Shown in pieces: positions 12,970-36,200 of a stretch of DNA of 64,000 bases. The stretch covers positions 1-64,000 of the forward strand of contig JAJTWR010000239.1 in the NCBI GenBank assembly GCA_021613335.1, in the 5' to 3' direction. A model generated the notes under the pieces. It was not told where the DNA came from. It was given only the letters and a program-made list of their open reading frames with translations, and did no database searches. A program made the position numbers and the translations under genes. Source of the stretch: Whitmania pigra (taxonomy: Eukaryota > Annelida > Clitellata > Hirudinida > Haemopidae). Every line of letters starts with the position of its first letter. The first letter of the stretch is position 1.

Positions 12970-15900
12970 CTAGGCAAGAGTGGTTTTCTGTCTTATGATC
13001 TCAGAAGTAGTATGCTGCTTAGAATCTCCTGCAAAGGAAGCATAGATATGTTCATAGAATTGTCTATCCCTCTGGTTGAGGGAAGGTCTTGTTGATCTTA
13101 GTGCACTGAGGATGTGACATTGGTGGATGACAAGTGGTGACTGGCCCAAAAACTCTTCATGAGAATTTAGGGATTCCAAAAGAGCATTGTAGATTAAAGC
13201 CTTCAAATCAGCCCCTGTGAAATGTTTGGTCGATTGTGCCAAAGTGTCCAGGCTGACATCTTCAGACAGGTTTACTTCTTTCACCAAGGTTGTTAAGATT
13301 TCTCTGCGTTCAACTTTACCAGGAATGGGACAAAAGAGAAAACGGTCCAACCTGCCTGGCCTCAAAAGGGCTGGGTCTATGAGGTCTGGCCGACTGGTGG
13401 CAGCCAAGATGAAAACGCCTTCGAGCTGCTCCACTCCATCCATTTCAGCCAAGAGTTGGTTCACCACTCTGTCAGTCACTCCGGTATTGTCGTGACCTCT
13501 TCTAGGGGCGAGTGAATCCAGCTCATCAAAAAAGATAATGCACGGCCTGGCACTTCTGGCATTGGAAAATGTCTCTCTGACAGCCTTTTCACTGGCACCT
13601 ATGAACTTATTTAGTAGTTCTGGACCCTTTATGCAAATGAGGTTTAATTTGCATTCGCTGGCAGCTGCCGATGCCAACAATGTTTTACCAGTCCCCGGTG
13701 CTCCGTAGAGAAGTGCTCCTTTCCTCAAGGGAAGAGGGTAATTTTTAAATATTTGGGGATACTTCATAGGCCAAAGAAGAGTTTCAATGAGCCTATTTTT
13801 AGCTTCTTGAAGAGCACCTACATCTGACCAGCAAACAGATGGGGGTGTAGACAATACTGAATGCCTCAGCTGAAGAGGAATATATTTAGCAAGAGCTGAG
13901 CTGACATCTTCATCTGTTATCTCAATTTCATGTGATTGAAGCCCTCTCGAAAGCACTTGAATAACAACCTGCTTGGCAATGATTTTTATGTCTTGGGTAA
14001 CACAACTGTCCAATTTGCCCGTGGATAATGTATTCGTCGTATGGTCCCGAGGCCTACTGTCCCCGTCGAATGCATCGAGAATGTCAGCAATGCACTGCTT
14101 CATGAAATTCATCCTATCGTGGTTGTTATTGAATTCGGCAATTTTGTACCGCTGAGTAAATAATAATCTTTCCGCAAAAACTGGGTGCAACTTGTCAGCG
14201 GATTCAGCAGTAGCAAAAATCATGCTGAAGCCATTATTATACGATTCTCGAGTGACAATGTGAACAATCATCTGTGCAATTTGAGTATGCAACAAAGCAC
14301 GTTGTGAAGTCTCGGCCTCCTCTTTCGTGCAGTTTGAAGCAATAGAATCCAAGTTATCGAAGATCAATAGAGACGGTCTCCTAAGAAACATTTCATCAAA
14401 AATGTTTGCAAATGTTTGCTTCAGTGAATTTATGGCTTTACCAGAGAGATCATTGCAGTCTACGAATTTCACATAAAATGTCTTTGCTTGGGCTTGAAGA
14501 TTTCTCTCCAGTTTCTCACAAAAGGTTGTCTTCCCACTACCTCTGGGACCAGTAAGAAGCATGCCCCCATGTCGGAAGATGTGGTGTTCACCACTCGTAT
14601 GGCAATGAATGCAGAACTTCATGAATCGTTTAACTTCTTCAATTATGTCACGGTTGGCCTTTGCAATGAATGAGTCATCGGAATCACAATCACCAATGAC
14701 TGAATGTTTATCAACTGAATCAAATTTTCCCAACAAGGAGTCTTTGATGTCAACTTTGAGTGAAATTAATGAAAGTACTTCATTTGATAAGAAGCAAAAC
14801 TTATCTTTCGATCTGTCAAGACTTTGGTCTTCATTCTTTTCGTAAAATCTGATAACGAACTTACCCTGAGCTAACTTTAGAAAGCACTCGATCACTTCGC
14901 CATTGTTCAGAATAACAGGAATACCGTAGGCTCTTATGAGAGATTCGAAATAGTTACGAACTGCTATTTCCATCATTTCAGCTGTCAGGTCATTCGGTGG
15001 TTGAAATAGTGGACTAATTATGATTTCAGAAGGTTGACATTGCAGAATCTTAAAGTCTTCGAGTGTTTCTAAAGTGACTCGAGAAGATACGTCAACATCA
15101 AGCACAATTCCAAGGCATTCGGGAACAAGAATCAAGTCCTGGAAGCAGTTTTCCAGCTCTTCGGCAAAGTCGTCGGCAGTCAACAAATTGACCCTCACAA
15201 CTACTGATTTAGCAACAAGTGGATTCTTAGGAGGATCTCCTTCCATCTTCTTGTGCTTTCCCTCTTTATCTTTTAGTGTTCCATCTTGCAGTTTCCTTAT
15301 AATTGCCAAGAAACTTTTTTGTCCCAAGGTTAAATCAATACTTTTGACTTTTAACTTTAAATATTCATCAAAAATGTAAACCTCACTGGTTGACATGTGC
15401 TTGAAATGTTCAGTAGACCAGCATTTGATATTTTTTGAATCTTTTACAAATCTTTCCACAGCCAGAACCCTACATGGTATGATTTCAATGAAGTGAATAT
15501 TTTTTTCCAACTGATCTTGAAAGTTTTCAATCTTCATTTTATGAAATGGATAGATATATCTTGATAAAGAACTGACAAAATTTCTGAGAATACCATTTTC
15601 AGGATTTGTTGTTGACAGAGGATCTACTGATGTCTCCTTGTTGTTTGAAATATTTTCAAGAAACTTTATGTGACCGTTTTTCAGCTTGTTATCAGATTGG
15701 GCAGACAAAACATTTCGAGGCATGGGCTTGATATGAACTTCTGTGTTTTCAACCAGCAATGCACATTGAGACGGTGGTTCAGTCCTCACTATCAATAAAA
15801 AAATGCAAACAAACCATTTAAATTTACTATAGAACTATAACTCTAAAAATAACTGTGAGATCTATCTACAAATATGAAAAATATTGGATGAAAATTTGAA

Positions 15901-16630
15901 ACATAATTCATAAAATACCCACCAACTTTAACAAAAAGACACAATGAATTTTGAATCCAGATAGGAAAGATTTGATTTAGTGCCACAACTCTAACTTGTC
16001 TTAAAATGCTTTCCTCAAGATGAGATGAGTTCAATTCCTTTAAAGCATTTAATAAAAAAAACAATTTATAAATATAAAACAAATTATCAGACTAAAAACT
16101 ATTTCAATTATAAAACACTCACTCACAATTATCTCCCAATCATCAGTTGATACTGGCTCAACAAAAACTGATGCACATTGTGGAACATTGTTTAGTGTGG
16201 TGACAACAACCTAGATGAATGACTCACTTAAATTGATAGTAAAATTCATCACTACAAAATGCAATACTTGACCACTAAAAAATACATTTTGAATAAATAT
16301 TTGAAAAAATATATAAAAACAAATATTTGAAACCTCTTGTCTATGTTGCAGTCCTTGCTTTGCCCCAAATATGCCATTTATTTCAACAAATTCATAAAAT
16401 TGTTTTGATAAGTTATTTGAACAACTGGAATAAATTGTCCCTGTCGAACTTTCTACCTTTATGGCCTGAATCTATAAATAAAATTATAAAATGTATCTAT
16501 AAGTAACAGCTACTCATAATAACATGGTAGAATAGTGTCTAACCCCTTTCCCACTAATACATAATTCCTGAGGGAGAGCAACAAAACAGTTCCGTGTCCC
16601 AACAAAATTAATTTTTGATACAAAAACCAT
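12970..16630 (-). CDS. PEX1: PEX1, peroxisomal AAA+ ATPase
   Basis: Five exons (16630-16544, 16471-16334, 16210-16127, 16037-15923, 15788-12970) join in frame to 1,080 residues. PEX1 works with PEX6 as a hexameric motor that extracts ubiquitinated PEX5 from the peroxisomal membrane. The N-terminal double-psi barrel region shows in NFVGTRNCFVALPQEL and the VEPVSTDDWEII segment. D1 has a Walker A (GPRGSGKTT, ~residue 553) but a weak Walker B (LLIFDNLDS). D2 has GAPGTGKT (~838), IIFFDELDSLAPRRG (~894) and the PEX1-typical NTGVTDRVVNQLL, followed by ATSRPDLIDPALLRPGRLDR. The protein ends QKTTLA, like vertebrate PEX1 (VTLA). Human PEX1 is ~1,280 residues; the middle linker is shorter here. An in-frame upstream start near 16705 is possible. 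Nearly 2.8 kb, including both ATPase domains, lies in one exon. Confidence 0.95.
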
Positions 16631-16705
16631 TGCACTCCAAAATCGCTGATCGAAAGTGTACTCTTGTGCCGTTTCAATACCAAATATTGTATAACAAGAC
16701 GACAC

Positions 16706-17561
16706 GCTCTCTTATTTTGCTTTTGAGTCAAAAGGAGATCTCTAGTAAAAGTAAATTTATGAAAAACAATTTTTTGTAACAAATATAATAATTGTAACAA
16801 AACTAAGCTATATTAAGTAAAATTTTGTATTTTGATAAAATAATTACAGTTTTATCCCCAATTATACCTAAAATTGTCTCCTCAAGATTGTGGAAACTAA
16901 GTTAAATTAATGGCATCCTTTATAACCCCTGAACCATAGCCCTAACCCTATTCTAAACCATGCCATAAAAAATCAAAGAGAACCGATGATTTCTGTCCCC
17001 CACGAGTTTGCACACCACTTCCCTAGCTACCATCAAAGCCAATAACAGAAGTTAATGCTCCTTGGCTTAAACAAGTACAATAAACGGTTGATAAGAAACA
17101 TCTGACATTGAGAAGTAATTAATTAATTGAAGAAGTACAAGGTTTCAGCTTAATAAAGCATGTTTATTGCCAAGCCAAACAATGTCAAAAGCAACACCTC
17201 TCTGGGGATCAATTCCAAAAAGAAGCAATAATGGTGCAACTTTAAAAACTAAAAGTGCAGAAACAATAAATGCAGTGCCACTTCAGCCTGCAGATTACTC
17301 TTAGAATTTAAATCAAAATTATGCATCAGTGCTGCTCTGCAAAAAATCTTCTTACTTCAGATCTTGAGGTGGCAGATATCTCAAAAAAGTTCATAATAAT
17401 GAAAGAGAATGTTCTAACAAATTTGAATGAAGCTTTCTAAGATTGATAAAGAGAATTCAATCACATCTTGAAATTTAAGCAACTAAATTACCCTACAATG
17501 GTAAAGCATCAAAGTAAAAAGACAAGTTAGTGATTGCAATTAAATTATAAACAATGGGAGA
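16706..17561. other. PEX1 upstream region and carbonic anhydrase 3' UTR
   Basis: AT-rich; no coding frame recognised. The segment next to 17562 should be the 3' UTR of the carbonic anhydrase gene and the segment near 16.7 kb the PEX1 promoter. Confidence 0.5.
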
Positions 17562-18755
17562 CTAATAGTCAACATTGCTTTCTCCATCAGCGAGAAGGTT
17601 CTCATAAGATTCTTCAGTGACAAGTACAAACTTGTTAAAATCTCTACAGAACATGTAAAAATCGCCGGTATAAACATCAATCCAAAGGGCATGCATGCGA
17701 ACCTGCCCCGTTTCAAGATGTTTCTTTAGAAATGGATGGCTTGCTATGTTTTGGAGCTGCTGAAGGGTGTTTACCTACAGAGATTGCAAAAGACATCATT
17801 TTTCAATTGGAAAGATTTATAAAACTGATTCATTATTTTAAGTTCATGACTTAAATGTGATATATTTAAATAAAGTATAAAATAAGACAATATTAAGTCG
17901 ATTAAACAGTAACCTGAGAAAGCTTATCAACTGGTTTGAATTGATTTTCAATATCAATGTAAGCATCAAAAAGCTTCTCTGGTGTCTCGGCCTGAAACTT
18001 AATAGGTCCAACCCCGCCAGATTCAAGCAGCTCCTTATATTTGAATAAAGTCCTTGCTCCGTGCCTCTTGAGCCAAACTTGCAAAGGTGTTCCCTCGTGC
18101 TTTTGAACTGAATCTATCATCCCATAGAGAGCATTCATTGCCTTAATTGGAAAGTAATTTCATAAATACAAATTTGAACATAAATTTTTTTATATTTATA
18201 TTTTATATATCAAACAAAAACAAAAAAAAACTATGAAAAACTAAAAAAAATGAAAAAATTCATCAATCAATAAAGCTATTAATCCAAGGAATGATCCTAA
18301 GGGATTGATTTGGTAAGCACTATAACTTGTATGTCAAAGCAATGATAATGTTACCAACAAAAATTCACCTTGCAGTCAGAATGTCCGCAAACAACAACAT
18401 GACGTATTTGATTGATGATACAACCCAACTCGAGAGCCGCAGGTTCGGTGGTAACAGAATCAAAGCTTAGAGAATCATTATTTGGGATGAGGTTTCCCGC
18501 GTTCCTAACCAGAAACATATCTCCAACGTCTTGATTGATCATCTTCGTTATGATCAGCCTACTGTCCATGCATGAGAACATCACACATTTCGGCTGTAAT
18601 TAATGTCAGAAATTTATTTACACAACATCGGACCGAAAGGAAATATTTCTGACCTGGGGATTATCTTTGACCTGCTTAAACTGCTTGACCACATGAGGTT
18701 GAATGGTGGACCTATACAGCAAGATTCCCTTCAACAATTTATCCAGCCCTGGCAT
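17562..18755 (-). CDS. Beta-class carbonic anhydrase
   Basis: Four exons (18755-18654, 18593-18369, 18141-17914, 17774-17562) give 255 residues, the usual length for animal beta-carbonic anhydrases. The enzyme interconverts CO2 and bicarbonate using zinc. Ligands are visible: Cys42 in CMDSR and His105/Cys108 in GHSDC, with the Asp44-Arg46 dyad beside the metal. All introns are phase 0 with GT-AG ends. Animal members are often mitochondrial; the N-terminus (MPGLDKLLKGILLYRSTI) is basic and could be amphipathic, but this is only suggestive. Vertebrates lack this class, so the gene marks the genome as invertebrate. It is divergent from the CP2 factor gene, with starts 446 bp apart. Confidence 0.95.
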
Positions 18756-19201
18756 CTTTCAAGCTCCTTCAAAACAAGCTAACACGACAAACCTCAGTCG
18801 AACTCTGACCGACCATGAACTCTGCTTGGCTTCAAAGCTTCATCGCAGCACTAATTTCGAACTTTACTCAACATATGCTTAGCGCAACCTTTCATCAATA
18901 TTTATTTTTAACAATATAAAACAAACATTAAAAGTGCATTAGCTTAAATCATAATTGTTAATGTTTAGAATGAATTATTTTTTCAGAGAGTAGAATCTAA
19001 ATAATTTAATTCATGAATTTATTTTTAACAAATACAGGTAAACTATGGAAATCTCTCAGGCGCTTCTTAACGATAGTCACACATGAGTGCACCTTTATGA
19101 TATCTATAAAGGTGAAGTAAACACCTTTTGAACGTGAAGACATTCTAGATGCCTTCGTGTGGGTCTAGTGTCGCTTGTTCTTCACTTCTGACAGTCTTGA
19201 A
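18756..19201. promoter_or_regulatory. Shared divergent promoter region (carbonic anhydrase / CP2 factor)
   Basis: 446 bp separate the two start codons on opposite strands, so both 5' UTRs and promoters must lie here unless unseen first exons exist. No clear TATA box was found. Confidence 0.5.
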
Positions 19202-22200
19202 ATGACCAGTTCGTACGGGAACCCATTTGCGGCGTTTGGACAGGGTATGGCCGGTTTCGAAGAATTCGTCAAAACCACTAAGTAAGCTTTCGAGTCTTTA
19301 TAAGACGTCTGCTCCGAAGAACATTTGTCATTCTTTTGCACATTATTTTTCAGTTTGTTTCCGAAAAACGATCCTTCGGATAATTCTCAGTAAGTTCCTA
19401 ATCTAGTTAGATAACAAAGCGAAGGGCTTATTTAAATGGTTGTATTAGTTTAAATTTGTTTTACTTTTTAGATTTTATAGAGCAGGTAATGTCAACGTCT
19501 TAGAGCCAATATCTGTGTTTGCATCCAGCAACATAGAAGATGGCAGGTACAAGAGTCTTCAGTACGATAACTACCAAATAAACTGCAATGAATCTTCACG
19601 AGCAAGTATGGTCCCATCCAAGAGCATGCCTCATTTTCCAAATTTTGGATTCAATGATTCTAGACTTGAAGTTTCTGCAGAGTCCTTTGATTGGTCAATG
19701 GTGTCATTCTCAACTGCTCCAGGAATTGATGCCAAGCTTCAGGAGACTCAAGTGAAATATCAGTGAGACATGTTCGACTTCTTTACAGAAATGACTTCTT
19801 TAAATTTATTAGTATTTTACATGTCATGCAAAATAAGTAAAAAGTTTATTCTACAACAGTTTTGCATATAACTTTGGATTTCTCAATTAGGTTTGAACAC
19901 ACTCTTGTAGCACCCACTGCTTCAGCAGTTAAAAGCAACCAAGAATCTCTCACATACTTGAATCAAGGTAAACCTTCGCCAGATAAACTTTTTATTATGA
20001 TGAATTTATTTTCATCGCATTTCTATAATTTACAGGCCAATGTTATGAGATAAAACTGAAATGCATGAAAGGATATGAGCAGCATCAGTTTTTTAAAGTT
20101 AGATGACATCTGCTGATGATTGATGGAGTTTATAAATCAAATGCTGTTTGACAAAATATGCAAACAAATGTCGCTGCATCTCGACTTCCGCGATTTTCGA
20201 TTTGTTAGGGATATAGGAATTATTAAATGTTTAAATATTTATAACTTAATTTTTAAATATTGACATCTTAACAACAGTATTACAATTGTAAGCATATCGT
20301 ATTATATATTATCATTCATATCATATGTTCATATCTTTGGGAGTAACTAATGATTTCAGTTTTCTAATTTTTGACAAATACTATTTAAAGAGCATAATCA
20401 GGGTAGTCTTCCATGAACGAAGGTTGCAGTATTCGGAAAAAGAGTTGATGGAATTGTGGAAGAACAACAGGCCTGGTGAAAGGATCATCGACATAGGTGA
20501 GTTGATTTGGCATTTTGCTCTGCCTATATTTATGAGTGATTACTTATTGGACATGGTTTGTTATTGTGATATCATAGTATTTATTAATACAATTATTTAC
20601 TAATTTAGTAATATATCTTCATTATATTATATATACTGTATTAAATGTATTACAACACTGATTGTGTGATTGTATTATTATCTTTATCAGTGAATGAAAT
20701 TAGAGTGAATTCATAGAAATTAAAACATTGATTATTTTGTTAAAATCTGAACACTAAAGCAGTTCTTAGTTCTTTAATGTTCTTCACCTTCTGCAAGGTC
20801 GAACAAACATGACAACTATAGTTCTAACTTGATTAATTAATAAACTGAAGTGAAATATCAAATTTAAATGTAAACCGATTTATGGAAAAACCATATTTTT
20901 ATCCAATTAAATAGATTGTGACTTAAACATATTTCCTAGTTATTATAGAAATTAAGGCTAACATTGGCCTGGAAATAATTTAATTACAGACATCCCAGAA
21001 TGTTGTGGTCTCATTAATGTGGAAGTGGATCCGGACTCCCTGAATTCCATAGGCTTCATTTGGAACCCTTCCAAACCCACAGGAATTTTTGTCAAGGTTT
21101 GCACCATAAAGAGCATTTTGATTCTTTTGTTTTTCATTTTCAACATCCACAACTTGGAAACATTGCACATTCAGATTCAATGCATCAGCACAGAATTCAC
21201 TGCGAACAAACACGGTGGCGAGAAAGGTGTTCCACTTAGAATCAAAGTGGAAACTTATTCTGTTCCCAATAAAGGAGACATCAGCGACAAAAAGCTAATT
21301 CACTGCTCTTCTTGCCAGATCAAAGTCTTCAAAGTAGGTGGCAAATTTAAACGTTTTTAATGTTGTTTTTAATGACGCGAAATTTTTACAGCCAAAAGGC
21401 GCTGACCGCAAGCACAAAAGAGATGCAGAAAAACTTCTGAAGTTGAATTCAAATGACCGGGTGAGAACTAGATTTTTATTATTATTATTTTATTATTAGA
21501 CCTATTTATTAATCTACAGTTGCAATATTGCAAAGTTAAAATTTCTTTCTGATTTTGTTTTCAGAATCAGTACAGGGTTCAGGAAAGTTGTACGCTACTG
21601 AAAGAGGTGCACTTTCAACGCTTGTTTCTTTATTTCTATAACGTCATACAACATCCCACGCTTGTCACAGCCATCTATCATCCTGATTAAGTGGGCCAAT
21701 TCATGAACTGATGTCCAGAAACATTCACTGATCCAATTTAGGAGTGCCACTGGAATAGTTTTCACAATGTTCTTTAACTTTCTTTATACCAAAACGATAA
21801 CGAAAGTTGAACTTAATGAAAAATAATTTGATTTTAAAATTAATTTGCCCCTACTTTAATGTTTATTTAGATGCCAGTAGAGCAGGACAGCGCGCAACCT
21901 CAGTTTGGAAGCACTAATAACATAGCCAAGGCCCCTCAGGTTCTCTTTCCACAGAAAACTCGGCATTTGTCCCAAGATATGTCTTACAATGTCAACTCTG
22001 CCGAAAGCCTTATAAATGGATTGGATAAGGATTGCCGAGATACCATCTGCGGCAGAATGGTGAACATAGCGAAAAACGTGGTTAGCGGGAATGAGCTGAG
22101 TATTCCATTTTATGGAAGAGATGGAAATTGCGAATCCGATGGAATCGACAACGACGACGCCTTCATAATCGACAACAACGACGACATCAACAATAACAAC

Positions 22201-24783
22201 AACAACCACAACGGTTCTGCAAAGCAAGACATCATGTCTGTGGAGGCTGCAAGGTTTGAGGTCTTACATCCCACTGCTGCGAGTTGTTTAATATTTATAG
22301 AAATGTTAGAAAAGAATCGCGAGAAACAAGTGAAACGTCGAAAATGTTGGCGGGATTCATATTTGAAAATGTGTGTGTCACAAATTAAAAAAAACCCATT
22401 AGTGGATGGTTGCTAAGCGTTGTTGCGACCAGGCTTCACGGCTAATCATAAGTTGTCTTATCGAGCGAGCGGATGTGTGAAATTCCACGGCGGTTTTGGC
22501 GGGTTTCGTCTGCTTCTATCTGGACTAATTCCCTCCTCCAAGAATTCTTCGCTTTGAGTTACAAATACCTTTTGTAACGCTGTTTAGGGAATGTCAGTTA
22601 CATTTCGATATGCATTAATTAAACACCTTTTTTCACTTTGAAGGTTGCTATTAAGCTGCATACCGGTAGTAAACGAAGTGACTGAAGATTCAATGGTTAA
22701 TTATTGTTTATTTTGTATAATCGAGCGCATTACCTTCCACTTAACTTGATTAGCAATCGAATTCCAGATAGCGACTAATTATTCTAATAGGTTTCGTAAA
22801 TGACTTGGTCCTTAAAATATTAAATATCTAATGAAGACTTTAAATAAATTTAACATATTTTAAGAAACCTCGAGTTTATATTAATTATATTTACGATTAG
22901 CACCTTGCATCAGGAGGCAATGTAAAGGACATGACGTCAGACCAACTGGCTCAATGGTTGATGGTTGAGAACTTCGTGCAGCAAACCAATCATTTCGAGA
23001 CATTCACAGGTGAGCTAACACATCACACGATCACACGACCACATGATCTCGTACAAAGAGGATGTCTTTGAAGGCTTTAGTTCGGTTTTGGCCGAAAGAA
23101 ACTGGTTTGGTTCTTGGCGGATTTTAGAATATTAGTTTTGCAACCTGTCGACTAATGGTAATCAAGACTGAGCTTCCTTCGCAAAATTATCAGACATTTC
23201 ACGGGCTAGAACATAAATTGTATTAGAAAGGACGCATTTTGGATGACCTTGAAAGAGTTATAAAATTTGCATAAATTACTAAATTTACTAAGTAAAGCGG
23301 AGACTTTATTGGACAATAATATTCATAATTATATTAACCATTAATTATAGCAACCAACCCAACTTAATTGTTTTTATTTGTCAGGCAATGAGTTGCTTAG
23401 TTTGGGTCAAGATGACTTGATCAGCATTTGTGGACCAGCAGAGGGGATAAGACTCTACAACTTGCTTCATTACGGGTCAGTTGAGAAAGCTCACCTTGGA
23501 GTAGCATTATTTAATTCGCAATTGTTATTACAATTCTATTAAAATAAATAAATGAACCGTCAGAACTTTAAGCTAATAGGAGACTCAACATTAATTTTAC
23601 TCAGTTCTGGCAAACCGAAATTGTCCATCTACGTCAGCTTTCAAGGAGTTAGCAATCTGTACACAACATGTAGGTTTAGAATGAATGCTCTGAGCGTGTC
23701 TTATATCAGCACCAATTGTTTCTAATCAGACAAGAACGTGCCTGATCAAAGTCACCAAGGCATTCCTCAAGCTTTCTTAAAAAACCATCTTAGCAGCAGC
23801 AGCAGCCTGTCCCCATCTGTCGATGCGACGAGCGAAGGAGAAAAGATGGAAGGGGAGGAGGAGGATATCAACGGTCTGATTTTACCCCAGCATTCGTTCC
23901 ATCACACTCACAAATTCCCCATGCTGAGGTCCGTGTCATTGAGTTCAGTCAGGGTCTTACCCTATCACAATCCTCGCAATAGCAATCATGCGATTAGCCC
24001 TTTTCATGAACAACGACGTCGACATAACGTCAACTCTAAGCCCCGCCTCTTATCAGAAGATCGTGTATCAACGGGTTCTAGGACGCCGAACACTCCAAAC
24101 CAGGGATTGACCTTAGACGAACTCAGTAGAAATGGTTAATTTCTTCCATTCAAAGTACTTAATTGTGAGAATGATTATTTGTGTTTATCAGCCATTCATT
24201 TCGAACAGTTTTTTATCCCATTGATCTGGAAGTCTTATCTGTGAAGAATCTAAGAGACAAGTTATCTGTTCTCTTCAACGTTCCTGTACAACAAGAACAA
24301 CAAATATACTTTGATCAATTTGGAATACAGATTATTGCCTCTGATGATGTAATTACAGCGCAATTTTTTTTTCTTAAGACTTCCTCGTGCTCGATAAGCA
24401 TGTATTTGTGCATTTACTATGTCTACATTGACAATTTTGTAATGGCATTTCTAAAATTATAAGAGTTTATTTATTCATGGACAAATTGTGTTTCAGCACC
24501 TCCAAACTATTCCAAATCATAGCAAGTTCACCTCCCAAATTATTAAGTGTAAGCAGATCATAATTGTTTAATAATCTTAAAAGTTGATTAAGCTATGTAT
24601 TAAAAATTGCTTAGTTTTCATTCGTTTGATTCCAATAAGTTTTTTTTAAGCTGTTTGATTTATGTAAAAATATTTAATTTAAATCAACTTTTAAACCGTA
24701 CAACAACAGGTCGGGAATCCCCGAACGTGTGCGACATACTTCTGAAGATTTTGCCCAGCAAGCCCAGTTACTTTCAATCTTAG
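19202..24783 (+). CDS. TFCP2: CP2-family transcription factor (TFCP2/LSF-like)
   Basis: Eighteen exons join in frame to ~784 residues: 19202-19281, 19354-19389, 19472-19762, 19891-19967, 20036-20097, 20391-20496, 20990-21096, 21175-21333, 21392-21460, 21565-21606, 21871-22260, 22901-23009, 23385-23475, 23605-23669, 23730-24134, 24209-24348, 24497-24548, 24710-24783. The CP2 DNA-binding domain (~136-330) shows [54 protein letters not shown] and [18 protein letters not shown] domain (~474-545) has [19 protein letters not shown], which separates LSF types from grainyhead types. The C-terminal oligomerisation-like segment has [19 protein letters not shown]. Human TFCP2 is 502 residues; the excess is in two low-complexity linkers (exons 11 and 15). 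The last two exons, and the exon 15/16 junction, are the least certain. Confidence 0.88.
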
Positions 24784-25548
24784 TTGAACTCCATTGCACA
24801 TATGAAACATGTTGATCTCAGGAATATTGGGAATTTTTTATTTAAATATTTGTTTTTGTCGTTTGATGTTTTTACTGTTAATTGGAACGACTGCAGTTGC
24901 AGGATTGTTCACATTTTATCGATAAGTTATTAATTCATTGATTTAATGCCTTAACTTTTCCGAGCATAATGTATTTTAGTATGCAATATTATATTTACAT
25001 TTATAATCCACGTATTTCTTAATAGCAATCGTTCTACATATGATGAATGCCTTTGCAACGTCACACACAAGCAGTCAATTCGTTGGAACATTTCATTTGC
25101 TTGACATTCCATTCTGAGCAAATTCCATGAACATTTTATTGCAGAACTGCGAATAAATATTTTGTCGACAGTATTTGTTTTAACCATTACGAGAGCAATT
25201 GGTGGTTCTGGAAACATTTAAAATTAGGCTAGTAGTTTAATAAATACATAAATTTATGGAAATTTATGTTGAATGTTAAAAGTTTCGGAATAACTGTAGG
25301 AAAGTGACAAAAAAAATAGTAATGATAACTTATTGATAATGCGTTTCATAGCCTCAGCATGCACCATCAGGTATCGAATTGAGATACTTCAACACTTAAT
25401 CCTAACACATTCCACGTTCTACTTTTACTACTGGAGGTAACTAATCGATGGGTAATAGTCTAGACAATGACTTCATTGTAGCATTAAATATATAGATATC
25501 AGATAGACATAAAGTTTAGTACTTATTACGGCTATACAAATGGAAAGT
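24784..25548. other. Intergenic between convergent genes
   Basis: AT-rich 3' UTR and intergenic DNA between the CP2 factor and intersectin. No coding exon recognised. Confidence 0.5.
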
Positions 25549-35491
<9,943 letters not shown>

Positions 35492-36200
35492 TCTTCTTCA
35501 TAAAATATCGCCAACAAATTCTGCTATAAAATGAAGACACACTTAATTCTTAAATGATTTACGTTTGTTTTATTCCAAACGACCGACTTCCCACTGACAA
35601 CTGGAATCCGAACGAAAGATTTGTAAAAGTCGATCAATACAAGACAATAGACAGCAAGCAGCATTGCAGCCTCTAATATCTGCTTAGTTTCTGCTGAATT
35701 TTTTCCTACATCGGTTTCTTTGGAGTGGATAAATTTATTTTAAATGCATTCCAACATAGCCTTGTTCAATTAAATTGTCTCACAATGTGTTCATTCATAT
35801 TTCGTGTCGATCGAAGAATTCTCCCGCCGTAAAAAACAAACGTCCTCGCGAACGAGTCTGGTGGTTTGAGGGAGAAACGTTGTGAAATTTATTGTTTAAA
35901 TAATGTCATTTAAAACCGTCTTTAAAATTTAATGAAGTTCTATGTCAAACAGCATTTTGTCAAAATTTTGATTTGAAAAAATAATTCATTCAAATGTTAT
36001 CGCAAAAAATCTTGGTTCCGGTTGAGATATTCTAATCACTTGTATAAAACTTGTATAAAAGCCATGCATTTCCGGCAAATTGGTGAAAAATCTGTCTTAA
36101 ATAGGAAAAAGCACATATCGATTAAACTTAAGCATAAAATATTTTTCAAATTGTTTAGTTCCCAAAGCAACAAATGAACTTGCGAAGCAAAAGCTTCAAA
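35492..36200. other. Intersectin promoter region / DXO 3' flank
   Basis: No coding exon seen. Both flanking genes are on the minus strand, so this holds the intersectin promoter and the downstream flank of DXO. Confidence 0.5.

Noticed and set aside
21871..22416. 181-codon frame as a separate gene
   Set aside because: Its first 130 codons are exon 11 of the CP2 factor, with matching splice sites and phase; the rest is intron.
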